From positions 1 through 24,854 of the IMG/VR virus record IMGVR_UViG_3300008050_000297: a DNA stretch of 24,854 nucleotides, one strand, 5' to 3'. Position numbers and translations under genes: made by a program. The first letter of the stretch is position 1, and each line of letters begins with the position of its first letter. Under the pieces are notes generated by a model. The model did not search any database and had not been told where the DNA came from. It worked only from the letters and a program-made list of their open reading frames with translations. Origin of the DNA: a virus. Shown piece after piece: positions 1 through 8,602 of this stretch.

Positions 1-2
1 CC

Positions 3-113
3 GATGGAGTAATACCCATTTATGTCGGTGAGATTTTTGTGGACACTACGGCTGGTGATGCTTATCAGGCGGTAGGTTTAACCAGTGCCGATTGGAAACA
101 GTCAACGCCTTAA
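3..113 (+). CDS. C-terminal end of a probable tail fibre protein (5' partial)
   Basis: Frame 3 is open from the window edge to TAA at 111-113 and encodes the last 36 residues of a protein. The segment contains IPIYVGEIFVDTT followed by AVGLTSADWKQ. A pattern of this kind (GE-hydrophobic-D, then G-hydrophobic, then a DWK near the end) is familiar to me from the C-termini of phage tail fibre and host-recognition proteins. The next gene is also an adhesin, so two receptor-binding proteins probably sit side by side. The start and most of the protein lie outside the window, so the product name is an inference from this short tail and from context. Confidence 0.5.
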   Translation, partial: DGVIPIYVGEIFVDTTAGDAYQAVGLTSADWKQSTP

Positions 114-155
114 CAGAAGCATGAACAGCAATATAATGAACGGGAATATAGCTTA

Positions 156-1760
156 ATGGCGAAGGTAACACTCACAGATGTAGAGAGGGGATATGGTGCA
201 GAAGCAACCATCAATGCTAACAATGATATCATTGAGGCTGGTTTTGTAAACTCTATAGCAAGGGACGGCGAATCCCCTAATGAGATGAATGCTAATTTTG
301 ATATGAATGGTAAACGTATTCTAAACTTACCACCTGCTGTAGCAAACCAAGAACCCATTACATTGGAACAGGCTAATGTAATAAACGGAGTGGACAACCC
401 CCTCACTACAGAGACTGTTGCTGCTGTGTTAGATAGCGCAACTATTATTGATCTTGTAGGAAATGCGATATACCCACGAACTCAGGCAGAGGAAGATGCG
501 AACATTGCGGCGTATGTGAGTGGTAATACGATTGGGGATATTGTTAATCCTCATCTTGAGCCGGGTAATGTATTGCGCTACGGTAACAATACGGCTCCGG
601 GTACTACGGATATGTACTTGGCGATTCAGGCTGCGTTAGACCAGTGCGCTGAAACTGGCGGGGCTGAAGTTGTGCTACCAAACACCACTTTAGCCTTTGG
701 AACAACGCTAGAGTTTTATAGCGGCACGACAATTAAAGGGCAGAGTAGACAAAAAACCATCTTGGATTATACGGGTTCTGGTGTTGCCATAACCTCTGCT
801 ACCCCCGGTGTTAGGACTTACAACATATATCTACGGGACTTTTGGTTGCGTGATTCTGGCACAGGCACAGTTGGCCTAGATTTAGATAGCGCATCAATTT
901 GCCATGTCACCAACGTCCTTGTAAGTGCCTTTGACACAGGAATAAAGGTCTATAGTGCAACCAATGGTTATTCTGTATATGACCGATTCTATGATGTGAC
1001 TGTGTCGGGTTGTGTGACGGGTTGGCTAATAGGAGGCTCTGGCTCAAATGCAACAACACTGATTGCTTGTCGCGCAAACGCATGCACAAGCAAGGGGATT
1101 CATATACTGGACTCAAACGAAGTTCATGTATTGGATTGCCAGATTGAGTCAAACACCACAGATGGCGTTTATATAGATGACGGTGGAGTGTATGGGTTTA
1201 CCGTGAACTGTGTCATTTCTAATTGCAGGTTCGAGAACACTGGCATCACAGGGGACGCAATTTCAATCAATAGTTCTGATTGTGTCCACACTACACTAAT
1301 TAACAATAAGTTTTATACAACGGATGATACTGTATCTGACAGCGGAGACAGAACGCACATAATAAATACGGGGTCAGAGTTTAATGCCACAGTTGGCGAC
1401 AGGCGATACACCACGATTGGTGGGGCTACTGATGTAGGGTTTTTGTTTCAGCGAGATTCTAATGGTGGCGCAGGTGAAAACCCCGCGTTTAAGATTGATG
1501 AGACAGTTACATCTACTGGCGACCCTGTAACTCTGCAAGTGAACAGTGCAAGGTCGGGTGATGAAACAGTCAGCCGCGTGATTGATCTTCAGCTACTTGG
1601 AGCGCAGACATTCGGGGTTACTCCGTCAGGCCGCATCTGCACTAACCAAGATACAGCAAACACCAACACACCTTCAGGCGCGACTGTGCATCAACTGCCC
1701 ATTTACAACGAGGCAGGAACGCTGCTTGGCTACATACCTGTATACGAGAGCGCGTGGTAA
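156..1760 (+). CDS. Tail fibre / tailspike with parallel beta-helix (pectate-lyase-like) domain
   Basis: This 534-residue protein would sit on the tail and bind, possibly cleave, a surface polysaccharide. Residues 1 to about 75 look like a virion-anchoring N-terminus of many phage fibres: N-rich, SIARDGESPNEMNANFDMNG, then ILNLPPAV. After a linker, residues about 145-170 (DMYLAIQAALDQCAETGG, then EVVLP) match the entry of the pectate-lyase-3/right-handed beta-helix fold. About 200 residues of short repeated strands rich in N, G, V and I (for example HVLDCQIESNT and VISNCRFENTG) follow. The extreme C-terminus, LLGYIPVYESAW, resembles conserved end peptides of fibre proteins. Catalytic residues cannot be assigned by eye, so depolymerase activity is only possible. 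The start at 156 has GGGA about 10 bases upstream. Confidence 0.8.
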   Translation: MAKVTLTDVERGYGAEATINANNDIIEAGFVNSIARDGESPNEMNANFDMNGKRILNLPPAVANQEPITLEQANVINGVDNPLTTETVAAVLDSATIIDLVGNAIYPRTQAEEDANIAAYVSGNTIGDIVNPHLEPGNVLRYGNNTAPGTTDMYLAIQAALDQCAETGGAEVVLPNTTLAFGTTLEFYSGTTIKGQSRQKTILDYTGSGVAITSATPGVRTYNIYLRDFWLRDSGTGTVGLDLDSASICHVTNVLVSAFDTGIKVYSATNGYSVYDRFYDVTVSGCVTGWLIGGSGSNATTLIACRANACTSKGIHILDSNEVHVLDCQIESNTTDGVYIDDGGVYGFTVNCVISNCRFENTGITGDAISINSSDCVHTTLINNKFYTTDDTVSDSGDRTHIINTGSEFNATVGDRRYTTIGGATDVGFLFQRDSNGGAGENPAFKIDETVTSTGDPVTLQVNSARSGDETVSRVIDLQLLGAQTFGVTPSGRICTNQDTANTNTPSGATVHQLPIYNEAGTLLGYIPVYESAW

Positions 1761-1789
1761 TGGCGCAATCTATAAAGGCATATAATTAA

Positions 1790-3340
1790 ATGAGGGCGAC
1801 TGTCACTAAATATGACCAAATGCGAACGGCAGCAGAGGGTAGCTTACTACAGTTCATAAGACTAGTGGCTCCCCAGCGGGTGTTGGGAACAATACATGAG
1901 GATGTAATAAACTGGTGGACTAGAGATGGAGCAAAGAGTCACCAGTTACTACTTCTTCCACGAGATCACCAGAAGAGTGTTCTCGTAGCGTTTAGGGTAG
2001 CTTGGGAGATTACCAAGAACCCAGCAGTTACAGTTATGTATCTGTCAAGTACGGCGGGACTTGCGGAGAAGCAACTTAAGTTCATTAAGAATATACTGGA
2101 CAGTAAGATTTATAGGCGGTACTGGCCGGAGATGCTTAACCCTAAAGAGGGTCTTAGAGAAAAGTGGGCAACAGATTCTATTATAGTAGACCACCCTATT
2201 CGCAAGCGTGAAGCTCCGGGTGATCCTACTGTATTCACAGGTGGTCTCACAACCTCATTGACAGGTTTCCACTGTGACATTGCCGTTCTGGATGACATTG
2301 TTGTTCAGGAGAACGCTTACGTTAAAGACGGTAGGGATAAGGTCAAAAGCCAGTATTCGCTTTTAGCTTCAATCGAAACGACTGGAGCAAGGGAGTTTGT
2401 AGTAGGAACACGCTACCACCCCAAGGATTTGTATGGTGAGATGTTGGACATGCAAGCCGAAGAATATGATGAGTTCGGTAACATCTGTAGGCAGGATGCT
2501 ATTTATGAACTGATGCAGAGAGAAGTAGAAGATGCAGGTGATGGGTCAGGTGAATACCTGTGGCCTCGCCAGCAACGGAAAGACGGCAAGTGGTTTGGGT
2601 TTAACCAGACCATTATGGCTACAAAGAGAGCACAGTACTTGGACAAGTCTCAGTATCGTGCACAGTATTATAACAATCCGAATGACCCAGATATGGAAGC
2701 AATCCCACGGGACACCTTCCAGTACTACGAGAGAACCAAGCTAGAGAAGCGTGGTCAGGTGTGGTACTACGGGAGCAAGGAACTTAGGGTATTCGCTGCG
2801 ATAGATTTTGCATTCTCTCTTAAGCGTGGGGCGGATTACACTGCCCTTGTTACCATAGGGGTAGACTCGGAAGGATTGTACTACGTCTTAGCGATTGAAC
2901 GATTTAAGAGCAATCGCATTAGTGATTATTATAAGAAGATATTTGATGCGCACACCCATTGGGGTTTTAGGAAGATTAGGGCAGAGGTCTCCGTGGCACA
3001 AGATGCCATCGTGGAAGAACTCTCCTTACGTATACGTGAAAATGGATTGTCATTGGCAGTTGACAGGTTCCGGCCAACACGCTCACACGGCACGAAAGAG
3101 GAACGGCTTGAAGCAATACTCAAGCCTAGATATGAGAACTTGTCCATCCTACACTACAGGGGTGGACTCTGCCAAGAGTTAGAAGATGAGTTGGTACAGG
3201 AGCGACCCGCACACGATGATATAAAGGATGCACTAGCTAGTGCTATTGATGTGGCAGTCATACCACGCAACAGAAGAGACAGCAGTAAGGTCGTGCAGCT
3301 TACGTCACATAGTAAGTTTGGCGGCGTGAATTTTAGGTAA
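1790..3340 (+). CDS. terL: Terminase large subunit (packaging ATPase and nuclease)
   Basis: The motor that pumps DNA into the prohead and cuts the concatemer. The 516 residues show both domains. A variant Walker A, LLPRDHQKS (about 55-63), is followed by a Walker B, IAVLDDIV (about 164-171), and a coupling motif, GTRYHPKDLYG (about 206-216), as in T7-type terminases. The RNase H-like nuclease half begins at AAIDFAFS (D339), continues with ADYTAL (D349) and ends with DDIKDALASAID (D476, D477, D480). Its length is slightly below that of T7 gp19 (586). ATG at 1790 has AAAGG 11 bases upstream. It follows the tailspike by 29 bases and precedes the portal by 7, the usual motor-portal pairing. No small terminase subunit is recognisable next to it. 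Confidence 0.93.
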   Translation: MRATVTKYDQMRTAAEGSLLQFIRLVAPQRVLGTIHEDVINWWTRDGAKSHQLLLLPRDHQKSVLVAFRVAWEITKNPAVTVMYLSSTAGLAEKQLKFIKNILDSKIYRRYWPEMLNPKEGLREKWATDSIIVDHPIRKREAPGDPTVFTGGLTTSLTGFHCDIAVLDDIVVQENAYVKDGRDKVKSQYSLLASIETTGAREFVVGTRYHPKDLYGEMLDMQAEEYDEFGNICRQDAIYELMQREVEDAGDGSGEYLWPRQQRKDGKWFGFNQTIMATKRAQYLDKSQYRAQYYNNPNDPDMEAIPRDTFQYYERTKLEKRGQVWYYGSKELRVFAAIDFAFSLKRGADYTALVTIGVDSEGLYYVLAIERFKSNRISDYYKKIFDAHTHWGFRKIRAEVSVAQDAIVEELSLRIRENGLSLAVDRFRPTRSHGTKEERLEAILKPRYENLSILHYRGGLCQELEDELVQERPAHDDIKDALASAIDVAVIPRNRRDSSKVVQLTSHSKFGGVNFR

Positions 3341-3347
3341 CTATCAG

Positions 3348-5147
3348 ATGGTACAAGAAACAATAACAGTAGACTATGATTATATAGTTGGGCCAGATAC
3401 CCTAGCAGGTGTCATAGCTAATGAGTGGAGTAAGTATAAAGATACTCGCAGACCCAAAGAGACTGAGTGGCTCGAAGTTCGTAACTATTTATTTGCCACT
3501 GACACTAGCACTACTACTAACAACCAATCAGGGATGAAGAACTCTACCACCCGTCCTAAGCTTACACAGATTAGAGACAACCTGCACGCCAACTACATGG
3601 CAGCACTATTTCCACACGAGGACTTCTTTGAGTGGCAAGGAGGGGGTCTGGAAGATAGCACTGCGGATAAAGCGCAGTACATAACAGCTTATGTGAAGAC
3701 TAAGATAGACCAGTCAGACTTCATGGAAGTTATGTCGCAATGTGTATATGACTGGATTGATTACGGCAATGTAATTGGTGAGGTGGTGTACGAAAATTCT
3801 CTAGTTGAGACTGACGACCCACTACACACTATTAAGTACATCGGCCCACGGCTGAACAGGATTAGCCCTCACGACATAGTCTTCAATGGTTATGCTAAGT
3901 CATTTCATAAGACACCACATATTGTCCGAAATGTTTTAAGCACAGGTCAATTGAAGAAGATGAAGCAGGATCGACCAGAAGATGCTGGTTGGATTGATGA
4001 GGCTTTTGATAGAGCTTTTGATGTGCGTAACAAGCTACACTCTTCTGCTGACACATTCACTGACCCTATGAGAAAATCTGGGGTACGTATAGATGGGTTC
4101 GGAGATATGTTTGACTACTACAATTCTGGTAGTGTTGAAGTCCTAGAGTTCATTGGAGACATCTATGATATAGCTAATGATGAACTACTAGAAGACCATA
4201 AGATTATTGTGGTTGATAGAGCCTTTGTTGTGTACAAAGCCCCTATTGATTCGTGGCTTGGCAGGTCTAACCGTGAGCACGTAGGGTGGCGGCTACGCCC
4301 AGATAACCTCTGGGCTATGGGGCCACTAGACAACTTGGTTGGTATGCAGTATCGTATTGACCATCTTGAGAACCTAAAGGCTGATGTGTTTGACCAGATA
4401 GCACACCCTATTCGTATTGAATATGGTAATGTGGAGGATTGGACATATGGCCCCGGAGCATCTGCACATTGTGATGTGGATGCCCGTATAGAGTTTCAAA
4501 GTCCTGACTCACAAGCACTCAACGCAGACTTTGAGATTAACCGTCTTGAGGAAGAGATGGAACAGATGGCTGGTGCTCCTCGCCAAGCAATGGGGATACG
4601 TACCCCCGGCGAGAAGACTAAGTTCGAGGTACAGACATTGGAGAACAATGCAGGTCGAGCATTCCAGCATAAGATAAACTACTTTGAACGTGTGTGGCTT
4701 GAGCCTATACTTAATCAGTTTGTAGCGGCAGCTAGGAAGAACCTAGACCACCCTGACCAAGCTCGTATAGTTGACGCAGACTTTGGTGTAGTAGACTTCA
4801 AGACTATAACTAAAGACGATCTACAGGCTACAGGGAAGCTTGTGCCTAAAGGGGCAAGGCACTTTGCACGACAGGCTCAACTATTCCAGAATCTAGTGGG
4901 ATGGACAAACTCCGCTATGTACCATGATGAGGGCGTTAAGGTACATGTCTCTGGTATAGAGTTAGCTAAGATAACACAGGAGCTATTGGAACTTGATAAA
5001 ATCAGTGGACTAGTAGAGCCTAACATACGTATTATTGAACAGGCTGAGTCTCAGCAAGTACTAGGTATAGCAGAACAGGCTGTGGCGGAGTCGGCTAGCA
5101 CTAACGTACCGGAGATGATGCAAGAAGAGGCCTTAGAAAATGAGTAA
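3348..5147 (+). CDS. Portal protein (head-tail connector)
   Basis: A 599-residue protein that would form the dodecameric ring at one capsid vertex, binding terminase during packaging and the tail adaptor afterwards. The N-terminal third has RPKLTQIRDNLHANYMAALF and HEDFFEWQG, a signature I know from podovirus head-tail connecting proteins. The middle has PDNLWAMGPLDNLVGMQYR and the helical IDHLENLKADVFD. The region GAPRQAMGIRTPGEKT, followed by KFEVQTLENNAGRAFQHKI, is the conserved clip/stem stretch of this family. T7 gp8 is about 536 residues, so the size fits. The gene sits directly behind terL, and its last 8 bases overlap the next ORF, suggesting translational coupling. Confidence 0.92.
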   Translation: MVQETITVDYDYIVGPDTLAGVIANEWSKYKDTRRPKETEWLEVRNYLFATDTSTTTNNQSGMKNSTTRPKLTQIRDNLHANYMAALFPHEDFFEWQGGGLEDSTADKAQYITAYVKTKIDQSDFMEVMSQCVYDWIDYGNVIGEVVYENSLVETDDPLHTIKYIGPRLNRISPHDIVFNGYAKSFHKTPHIVRNVLSTGQLKKMKQDRPEDAGWIDEAFDRAFDVRNKLHSSADTFTDPMRKSGVRIDGFGDMFDYYNSGSVEVLEFIGDIYDIANDELLEDHKIIVVDRAFVVYKAPIDSWLGRSNREHVGWRLRPDNLWAMGPLDNLVGMQYRIDHLENLKADVFDQIAHPIRIEYGNVEDWTYGPGASAHCDVDARIEFQSPDSQALNADFEINRLEEEMEQMAGAPRQAMGIRTPGEKTKFEVQTLENNAGRAFQHKINYFERVWLEPILNQFVAAARKNLDHPDQARIVDADFGVVDFKTITKDDLQATGKLVPKGARHFARQAQLFQNLVGWTNSAMYHDEGVKVHVSGIELAKITQELLELDKISGLVEPNIRIIEQAESQQVLGIAEQAVAESASTNVPEMMQEEALENE

Positions 5148-5454
5148 GTATTCAGAATTTGTAGACTTTGATAGTGGATTAGATATCCCTGCTCCCACTA
5201 AAGGGGTGGTTGATTCTAGTTTAACGGCCTTAAGAACTGACATAGACGAGCCAGACATGGCTAAGTTCAAGGAGTACCTTAGACTTAATGACAGGTTTGC
5301 TAAGTTGATACAACTGCGAATCCGCCAACAGTATAAAAGTATACAAGACGTACAATTCGATTTCACAAAACCGAATATGGAGCAGTCTCTTATATTCCAT
5401 GAGGGATATAAGAAAGCACTGCGTGATATTCACAAGCTAATACCTAGACAATAG
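5140..5454 (+). CDS. Small conserved-looking protein between portal and scaffold, function unknown
   Basis: This 104-residue protein is not one I can name. It is polar and mostly helical in appearance: an acidic, flexible N-terminus (to about residue 35) is followed by a basic helical part, KFKEYLRLNDRFAKLIQLRI, and it ends FHEGYKKALRDIHKLIPRQ. No cysteine pair, membrane segment or signal peptide is seen. ATG at 5140 lies inside the portal gene (8-base overlap), and its own TAG overlaps the Shine-Dalgarno of the scaffold gene, so it is embedded in the head operon and probably made with it. A head-assembly accessory or a misplaced small DNA-binding packaging subunit are both conceivable from position, but nothing in the sequence decides between them. 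Confidence 0.8.
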   Translation: MSKYSEFVDFDSGLDIPAPTKGVVDSSLTALRTDIDEPDMAKFKEYLRLNDRFAKLIQLRIRQQYKSIQDVQFDFTKPNMEQSLIFHEGYKKALRDIHKLIPRQ

Positions 5455-5464
5455 GAGATATACA

Positions 5465-6211
5465 ATGACTGAAGACCTAGTAGGGGATGCGACCAGCGCA
5501 CCTGCCAGTGATACACCCAATGCACCCGCATTGGAAACTCTAGTTGGAGATGGCAAGAAGTACGCCACAGTAGAAATTCTAGCTGAATCCAGACTCAAAG
5601 CAGACGAACATATTAACAGTATCGAAACTGAGAACGCTAATATGAAAGAGAAACTTGCTAGTCTGGAAGCTGGTGCTGCTGAAGCTGCGACACTCAGTTC
5701 AGTACTTGATGCGATCAACAACAAAACCACGGGGCAAGAGACGGATAACCAAAACGTGTCAAACCCGGAGGACATAACTCGTCTAATTGACGAGCGATTA
5801 AACAATAACCGTGCTAATGAGGTTTCGGACAACAATCGTGCTAGTGTAAATCAAAGCCTTGCGGCCTTCTTCAACGGAGACGCAGCCAAAGCTAAGGAAC
5901 ACCTGCTCGAAAAAGTGAAAACAAACCAACTAACGATGGAATCCTTTAAGACCCTATCGGAACAAAGTCCAGCGGCAGCACTTAATCTTTTAGGTATTAA
6001 CCATAAATCGTCCGTAGGGACGGGAAGTCCGGGTTCTTACTCAACTGTAAATAATGAAGCTGTTATTACAAAACGAACTGGCACACGAGATAACGCTTAT
6101 TACGCCCAACTCCGAAAGGATATGGGAATACATAAGTTCTTTGGTGACAGCAAGTTAGTACAACAGGAAATCAAAGATGCAGCAGAGCAAGGCACGGCCT
6201 TCTATACATAA
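5465..6211 (+). CDS. Capsid scaffolding protein
   Basis: A 248-residue, acidic, highly soluble protein just before the major capsid gene, the standard place for the scaffold that shapes the prohead and is then lost. The N-terminus is a low-complexity A/T/P/S/D stretch. Residues about 40-80 (KADEHINSIETENANMKEKL and on) form an obvious coiled coil, and the C-terminal part ends with a basic and helical segment (YYAQLRKDMGIHKFFGDSKL), the type of region that contacts capsid subunits in T7 gp9-like scaffolds. AGGAG at 5453-5457 lies about 7 bases before ATG. Family assignment rests on composition, coiled coil and gene order rather than on a sharp motif. Confidence 0.82.
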   Translation: MTEDLVGDATSAPASDTPNAPALETLVGDGKKYATVEILAESRLKADEHINSIETENANMKEKLASLEAGAAEAATLSSVLDAINNKTTGQETDNQNVSNPEDITRLIDERLNNNRANEVSDNNRASVNQSLAAFFNGDAAKAKEHLLEKVKTNQLTMESFKTLSEQSPAAALNLLGINHKSSVGTGSPGSYSTVNNEAVITKRTGTRDNAYYAQLRKDMGIHKFFGDSKLVQQEIKDAAEQGTAFYT

Positions 6212-6226
6212 CTATAGGAATAGTAT

Positions 6227-7243
6227 ATGAGTATTACAACCGCCGTAACAGGCACTCATCTTACCCGTAGTGCGTTGTGGTCTACCCAGCTTAAAGAAAT
6301 CCTCCGTGATGAACTCACTGGTCAGGGCTATGTCAGATGGATGACAGAGTTCCCAGACGGTGATGCATTTAATATCCCCTCTATTGGTGATTCAACGGTT
6401 CGTGACTACGTAGAAAATACGCCCGTCACATATGATTCTCTTGACACTGGTAACTACCAATTCACTCTTAGTGAGTATGAGTCTTCTGCTACATACATAA
6501 CCAAGAAAGCCCGTCAGGACGCATTCTATGCGGCTCAGCTAGAAGCAAGTTTCGTACCGAAACAAGCTCGTGCTATGATGGAATCTCTTGAAACTAAAAT
6601 CTTTGGCATAGCCGATGTACACTCACCTAGTGGTGGGCATCAGCAGACTGCCAATGACCTCAACGTAATCAATGGTGCAAATCATCGTTGGGCTGGTTCT
6701 GGCTCTGTCACTGCAAACAACGGCGATATGGCTGTTAATGACTTTGCTAAAGCTCTCTACTCACTGAAGAAAGCTAATGTTCCAGATAGCAACTTGATTG
6801 CTATTGTTGACCCTTCCGTTGAATACATGATTAACATACTGACTGACCTGTCTTCTATGGCTAACCCTTCACCTCGTTGGGATGGCATTGTAGAATCTGG
6901 TATTGGTTCTGGTATGCGATTTATCAAGAACATCTTTGGTTTTGATATCTATGTATCCAACTATCTTTCAACCACATCTACTGATGAGTCTGATGAACTT
7001 GAGCAGACTGGTGCAACGATTACAGACAACAGCACAGTAGGATATGTTAATAACATCTTCTTCTCTGCCGCTAGTCCTGACATCCTGCCATTCGTAGGTG
7101 CATGGCGACAGATGCCTGAAGTTGACTCGGAATACAACAAAGACTTCCAGCGTGAGGAGTATCTTACTACTTCACGTTATGGTCTTGACCTGTATCGCCC
7201 TGAAAACTTGGTAACTGTCATCACTAACCCTGCTACAGAATAA
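6227..7243 (+). CDS. Major capsid protein
   Basis: A 338-residue protein expected to build the icosahedral shell with an HK97-type fold (T7 gp10A is about 345). Features that fit are the N-terminal LTRSALWSTQLKEILRDEL, a beta-rich extended region with FNIPSIGDSTVRDYVENTPV, YITKKARQDAFYAAQLEASF followed by a spine-like helix (KQARAMMESLETKIFGIAD), then the NLIAIVDPSVEYMINILTDL and IFGFDIYVSNYL blocks and the closing RYGLDLYRPENLVTVIT. An acidic Ser/Thr/Asp insertion (about residues 247-265) may be a surface loop. AGGA lies 6 bases before ATG, and an excellent AAGGAG follows the stop for the next gene. No slippery sequence for a T7-style 10A/10B frameshift is seen near the 3' end. Confidence 0.92.
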   Translation: MSITTAVTGTHLTRSALWSTQLKEILRDELTGQGYVRWMTEFPDGDAFNIPSIGDSTVRDYVENTPVTYDSLDTGNYQFTLSEYESSATYITKKARQDAFYAAQLEASFVPKQARAMMESLETKIFGIADVHSPSGGHQQTANDLNVINGANHRWAGSGSVTANNGDMAVNDFAKALYSLKKANVPDSNLIAIVDPSVEYMINILTDLSSMANPSPRWDGIVESGIGSGMRFIKNIFGFDIYVSNYLSTTSTDESDELEQTGATITDNSTVGYVNNIFFSAASPDILPFVGAWRQMPEVDSEYNKDFQREEYLTTSRYGLDLYRPENLVTVITNPATE

Positions 7244-7253
7244 GGAGACTATC

Positions 7254-7805
7254 ATGCCTAGAAATGACACATGGACTAATGATGATGGCCTTATTGTTGG
7301 TTACGGGACACACTCTGCTGACAACGAGATCATGGCTGTCATAGCGTCTGAGGGCAACCGTAAGGTTGTTAGCGCTCGCATTGACCTCACTGCCTTGGAA
7401 GATACGGACGGCATCACCGCTGCTAGTATCTCCCCTCATTCAGTGATAATCCCGCAAGGCTCTTACATAACTCGCGCAACAGTAGTTGCAACAGAGACTG
7501 TAGATAGTGCGGGGGATGCTTTTACACTCGATATTGGAACCTATGATTCGGACACCTCGTCCATCACAGCTGATGATGCTGATGGTATTGATGCAGATAT
7601 CGCACAAGCAGAATTAGCCGTAGGTTTAGCTGTTGATTGTAATGGTGATCTAGTTGGTGGAACAGCAACTGTTGGAGACGGAAGTGACTCTGATGTTGTT
7701 GTTGTGCTTGGTTTTGATGCCGCTGCTGCTACGGCAGGAGAGGTTTTACTGACCGTTGAGTACATCACACCTAGTACTGGTGTAGAGACTATTCTCACAC
7801 CATAA
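7254..7805 (+). CDS. Small acidic virion-type protein after the capsid gene (possible head decoration)
   Basis: A 183-residue protein I do not recognise by family. It is rich in D, A, V and T, has almost no lysine and a strong beta-strand pattern, without signal peptide or membrane helix. The middle has HSVIIPQGSYITRATVVATE, DAFTLDIGTYDSD and an Asp/Ala-rich run, and the end has GEVLLTVEYITPS, which reads like a jelly-roll or Ig-like sandwich. A strong AAGGAG precedes ATG, and it is the last gene before a very stable hairpin, so it may be expressed at capsid level. Position and composition suggest a capsid decoration or stabilising protein; this is inference only. Confidence 0.75.
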   Translation: MPRNDTWTNDDGLIVGYGTHSADNEIMAVIASEGNRKVVSARIDLTALEDTDGITAASISPHSVIIPQGSYITRATVVATETVDSAGDAFTLDIGTYDSDTSSITADDADGIDADIAQAELAVGLAVDCNGDLVGGTATVGDGSDSDVVVVLGFDAAAATAGEVLLTVEYITPSTGVETILTP

Positions 7806-7820
7806 GATATAAAGGAGAAG

Positions 7821-7842
7821 CCTCCTCCCTTCGGGGAGGGGG
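7821..7842 (+). terminator. Very stable UUCG tetraloop hairpin in the late operon (partial terminator or RNA-processing/stability element)
   Basis: The arms CCTCCTCCC (7821-7829) and GGGAGGGGG (7834-7842) pair over 9 bp (one G-U) around the loop TTCG. This is the classic hyper-stable cUUCGg loop. No U-run follows (GTCTAACCTT), so a complete rho-independent terminator is doubtful. It lies between the acidic protein after the capsid gene and the 245-residue protein, where a partial terminator, an RNase-blocking 3' end or a pausing site would keep capsid mRNA more abundant than downstream tail mRNA. Confidence 0.65.
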
Positions 7843-7864
7843 TCTAACCTTAAAGAGATAAAGA

Positions 7865-8602
7865 ATGAGCAGAGTAGATGATTGTTATAATAGCTTAGCA
7901 ACACAAGGCTACACAGGTAGTCGTGCTGATATGCTACGTCAGTTTGAAGCAGAGTATGACCTATTCGGCAATGATTCTTGGGTAGAAGCCCTTACTGATA
8001 GTGGCTACACAGGAGCATTGCCAGATATGTTAGTGAATTTCTGGGCAGACGGTGGAGAATTTGGTGGAGTGTTTACACAACAACTAGATGATACAGATGA
8101 TGATGGGCATGACACTGATGGGACATGGAGCAGTGATGGAACACTCCAACTTGATATTCTTGGGTTCCACTCCTATATAGGTACAGCGGAAATAGTGACA
8201 GCATTTTCTTTTAGTTCAGGAGGTGCAGTGCCACAAGGATCAACTATTGATTCTGCTATTTTGACTATTGACCTCCTTTTTGAATATGGCTCTCCAGATT
8301 TTGATATGGGATGTGAGGCCACTGACGTAGCTGAACAACCAGATTCAGGCAATCTACCTACTGATTGGTCAATTACTTCGGACCGTACCACCATAACCAC
8401 CACACCCGGCGCAGGACTTCAGACTATAGATATAACAACAGCAGTGCAAGAAATTGTGAGCAGGCCGTTGTGGGATGAAGGCCGCATCAACGTGATGTCA
8501 CAGAATAACGCAGGGTCATCTGGTACTGATTGTTGGTCTGTTGCTGATAAAAGTCGCGCAGGTGGAACTTCAGCAAAGCTTGTTGTAACGTGGTCACGCT
8601 AG
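7865..8602 (+). CDS. Modular virion/surface-type protein with GYTG repeats and a DNRLRE-like beta domain
   Basis: A 245-residue protein of uncertain role. Residues about 5-70 hold two copies of a short helical unit, CYNSLATQGYTGSRADMLRQF and VEALTDSGYTGALPDMLVNF. Similar GYTG-x-x-x-DM units recur in phage structural proteins. From about 75 on the protein is a beta sandwich that resembles the DNRLRE/CBM96-like fold: IGTAEIVTAFSF, then the typical STIDSAILTIDL, then DITTAVQEIVSRPLWDEG with the W and INVMSQNN, and a final AKLVVTWS strand. Such domains occur in secreted and adhesive proteins. Context between capsid and tail genes suggests a head or tail fibre. The frame stays open after its TAG for 18 further codons (see findings). 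Confidence 0.72.
   Translation: MSRVDDCYNSLATQGYTGSRADMLRQFEAEYDLFGNDSWVEALTDSGYTGALPDMLVNFWADGGEFGGVFTQQLDDTDDDGHDTDGTWSSDGTLQLDILGFHSYIGTAEIVTAFSFSSGGAVPQGSTIDSAILTIDLLFEYGSPDFDMGCEATDVAEQPDSGNLPTDWSITSDRTTITTTPGAGLQTIDITTAVQEIVSRPLWDEGRINVMSQNNAGSSGTDCWSVADKSRAGGTSAKLVVTWSR

Noticed and set aside
121-156. An 11-codon ORF ending in TAA that overlaps the tailspike ATG
   Set aside because: No ribosome site and no sign of conservation can be judged; such short overlaps occur by chance in AT-rich leaders.
5437-5835. 132-residue Ser/Leu-rich minus-strand ORF
   Set aside because: Antisense shadow of the scaffold gene, whose composition (Ala/Thr/Asp rich) removes stops on the other strand.
7200-7260. 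Search for a T7-like 10A/10B frameshift at the end of the capsid gene
   Set aside because: No homopolymer or slippery heptamer is present, and the next gene has its own strong ribosome site.
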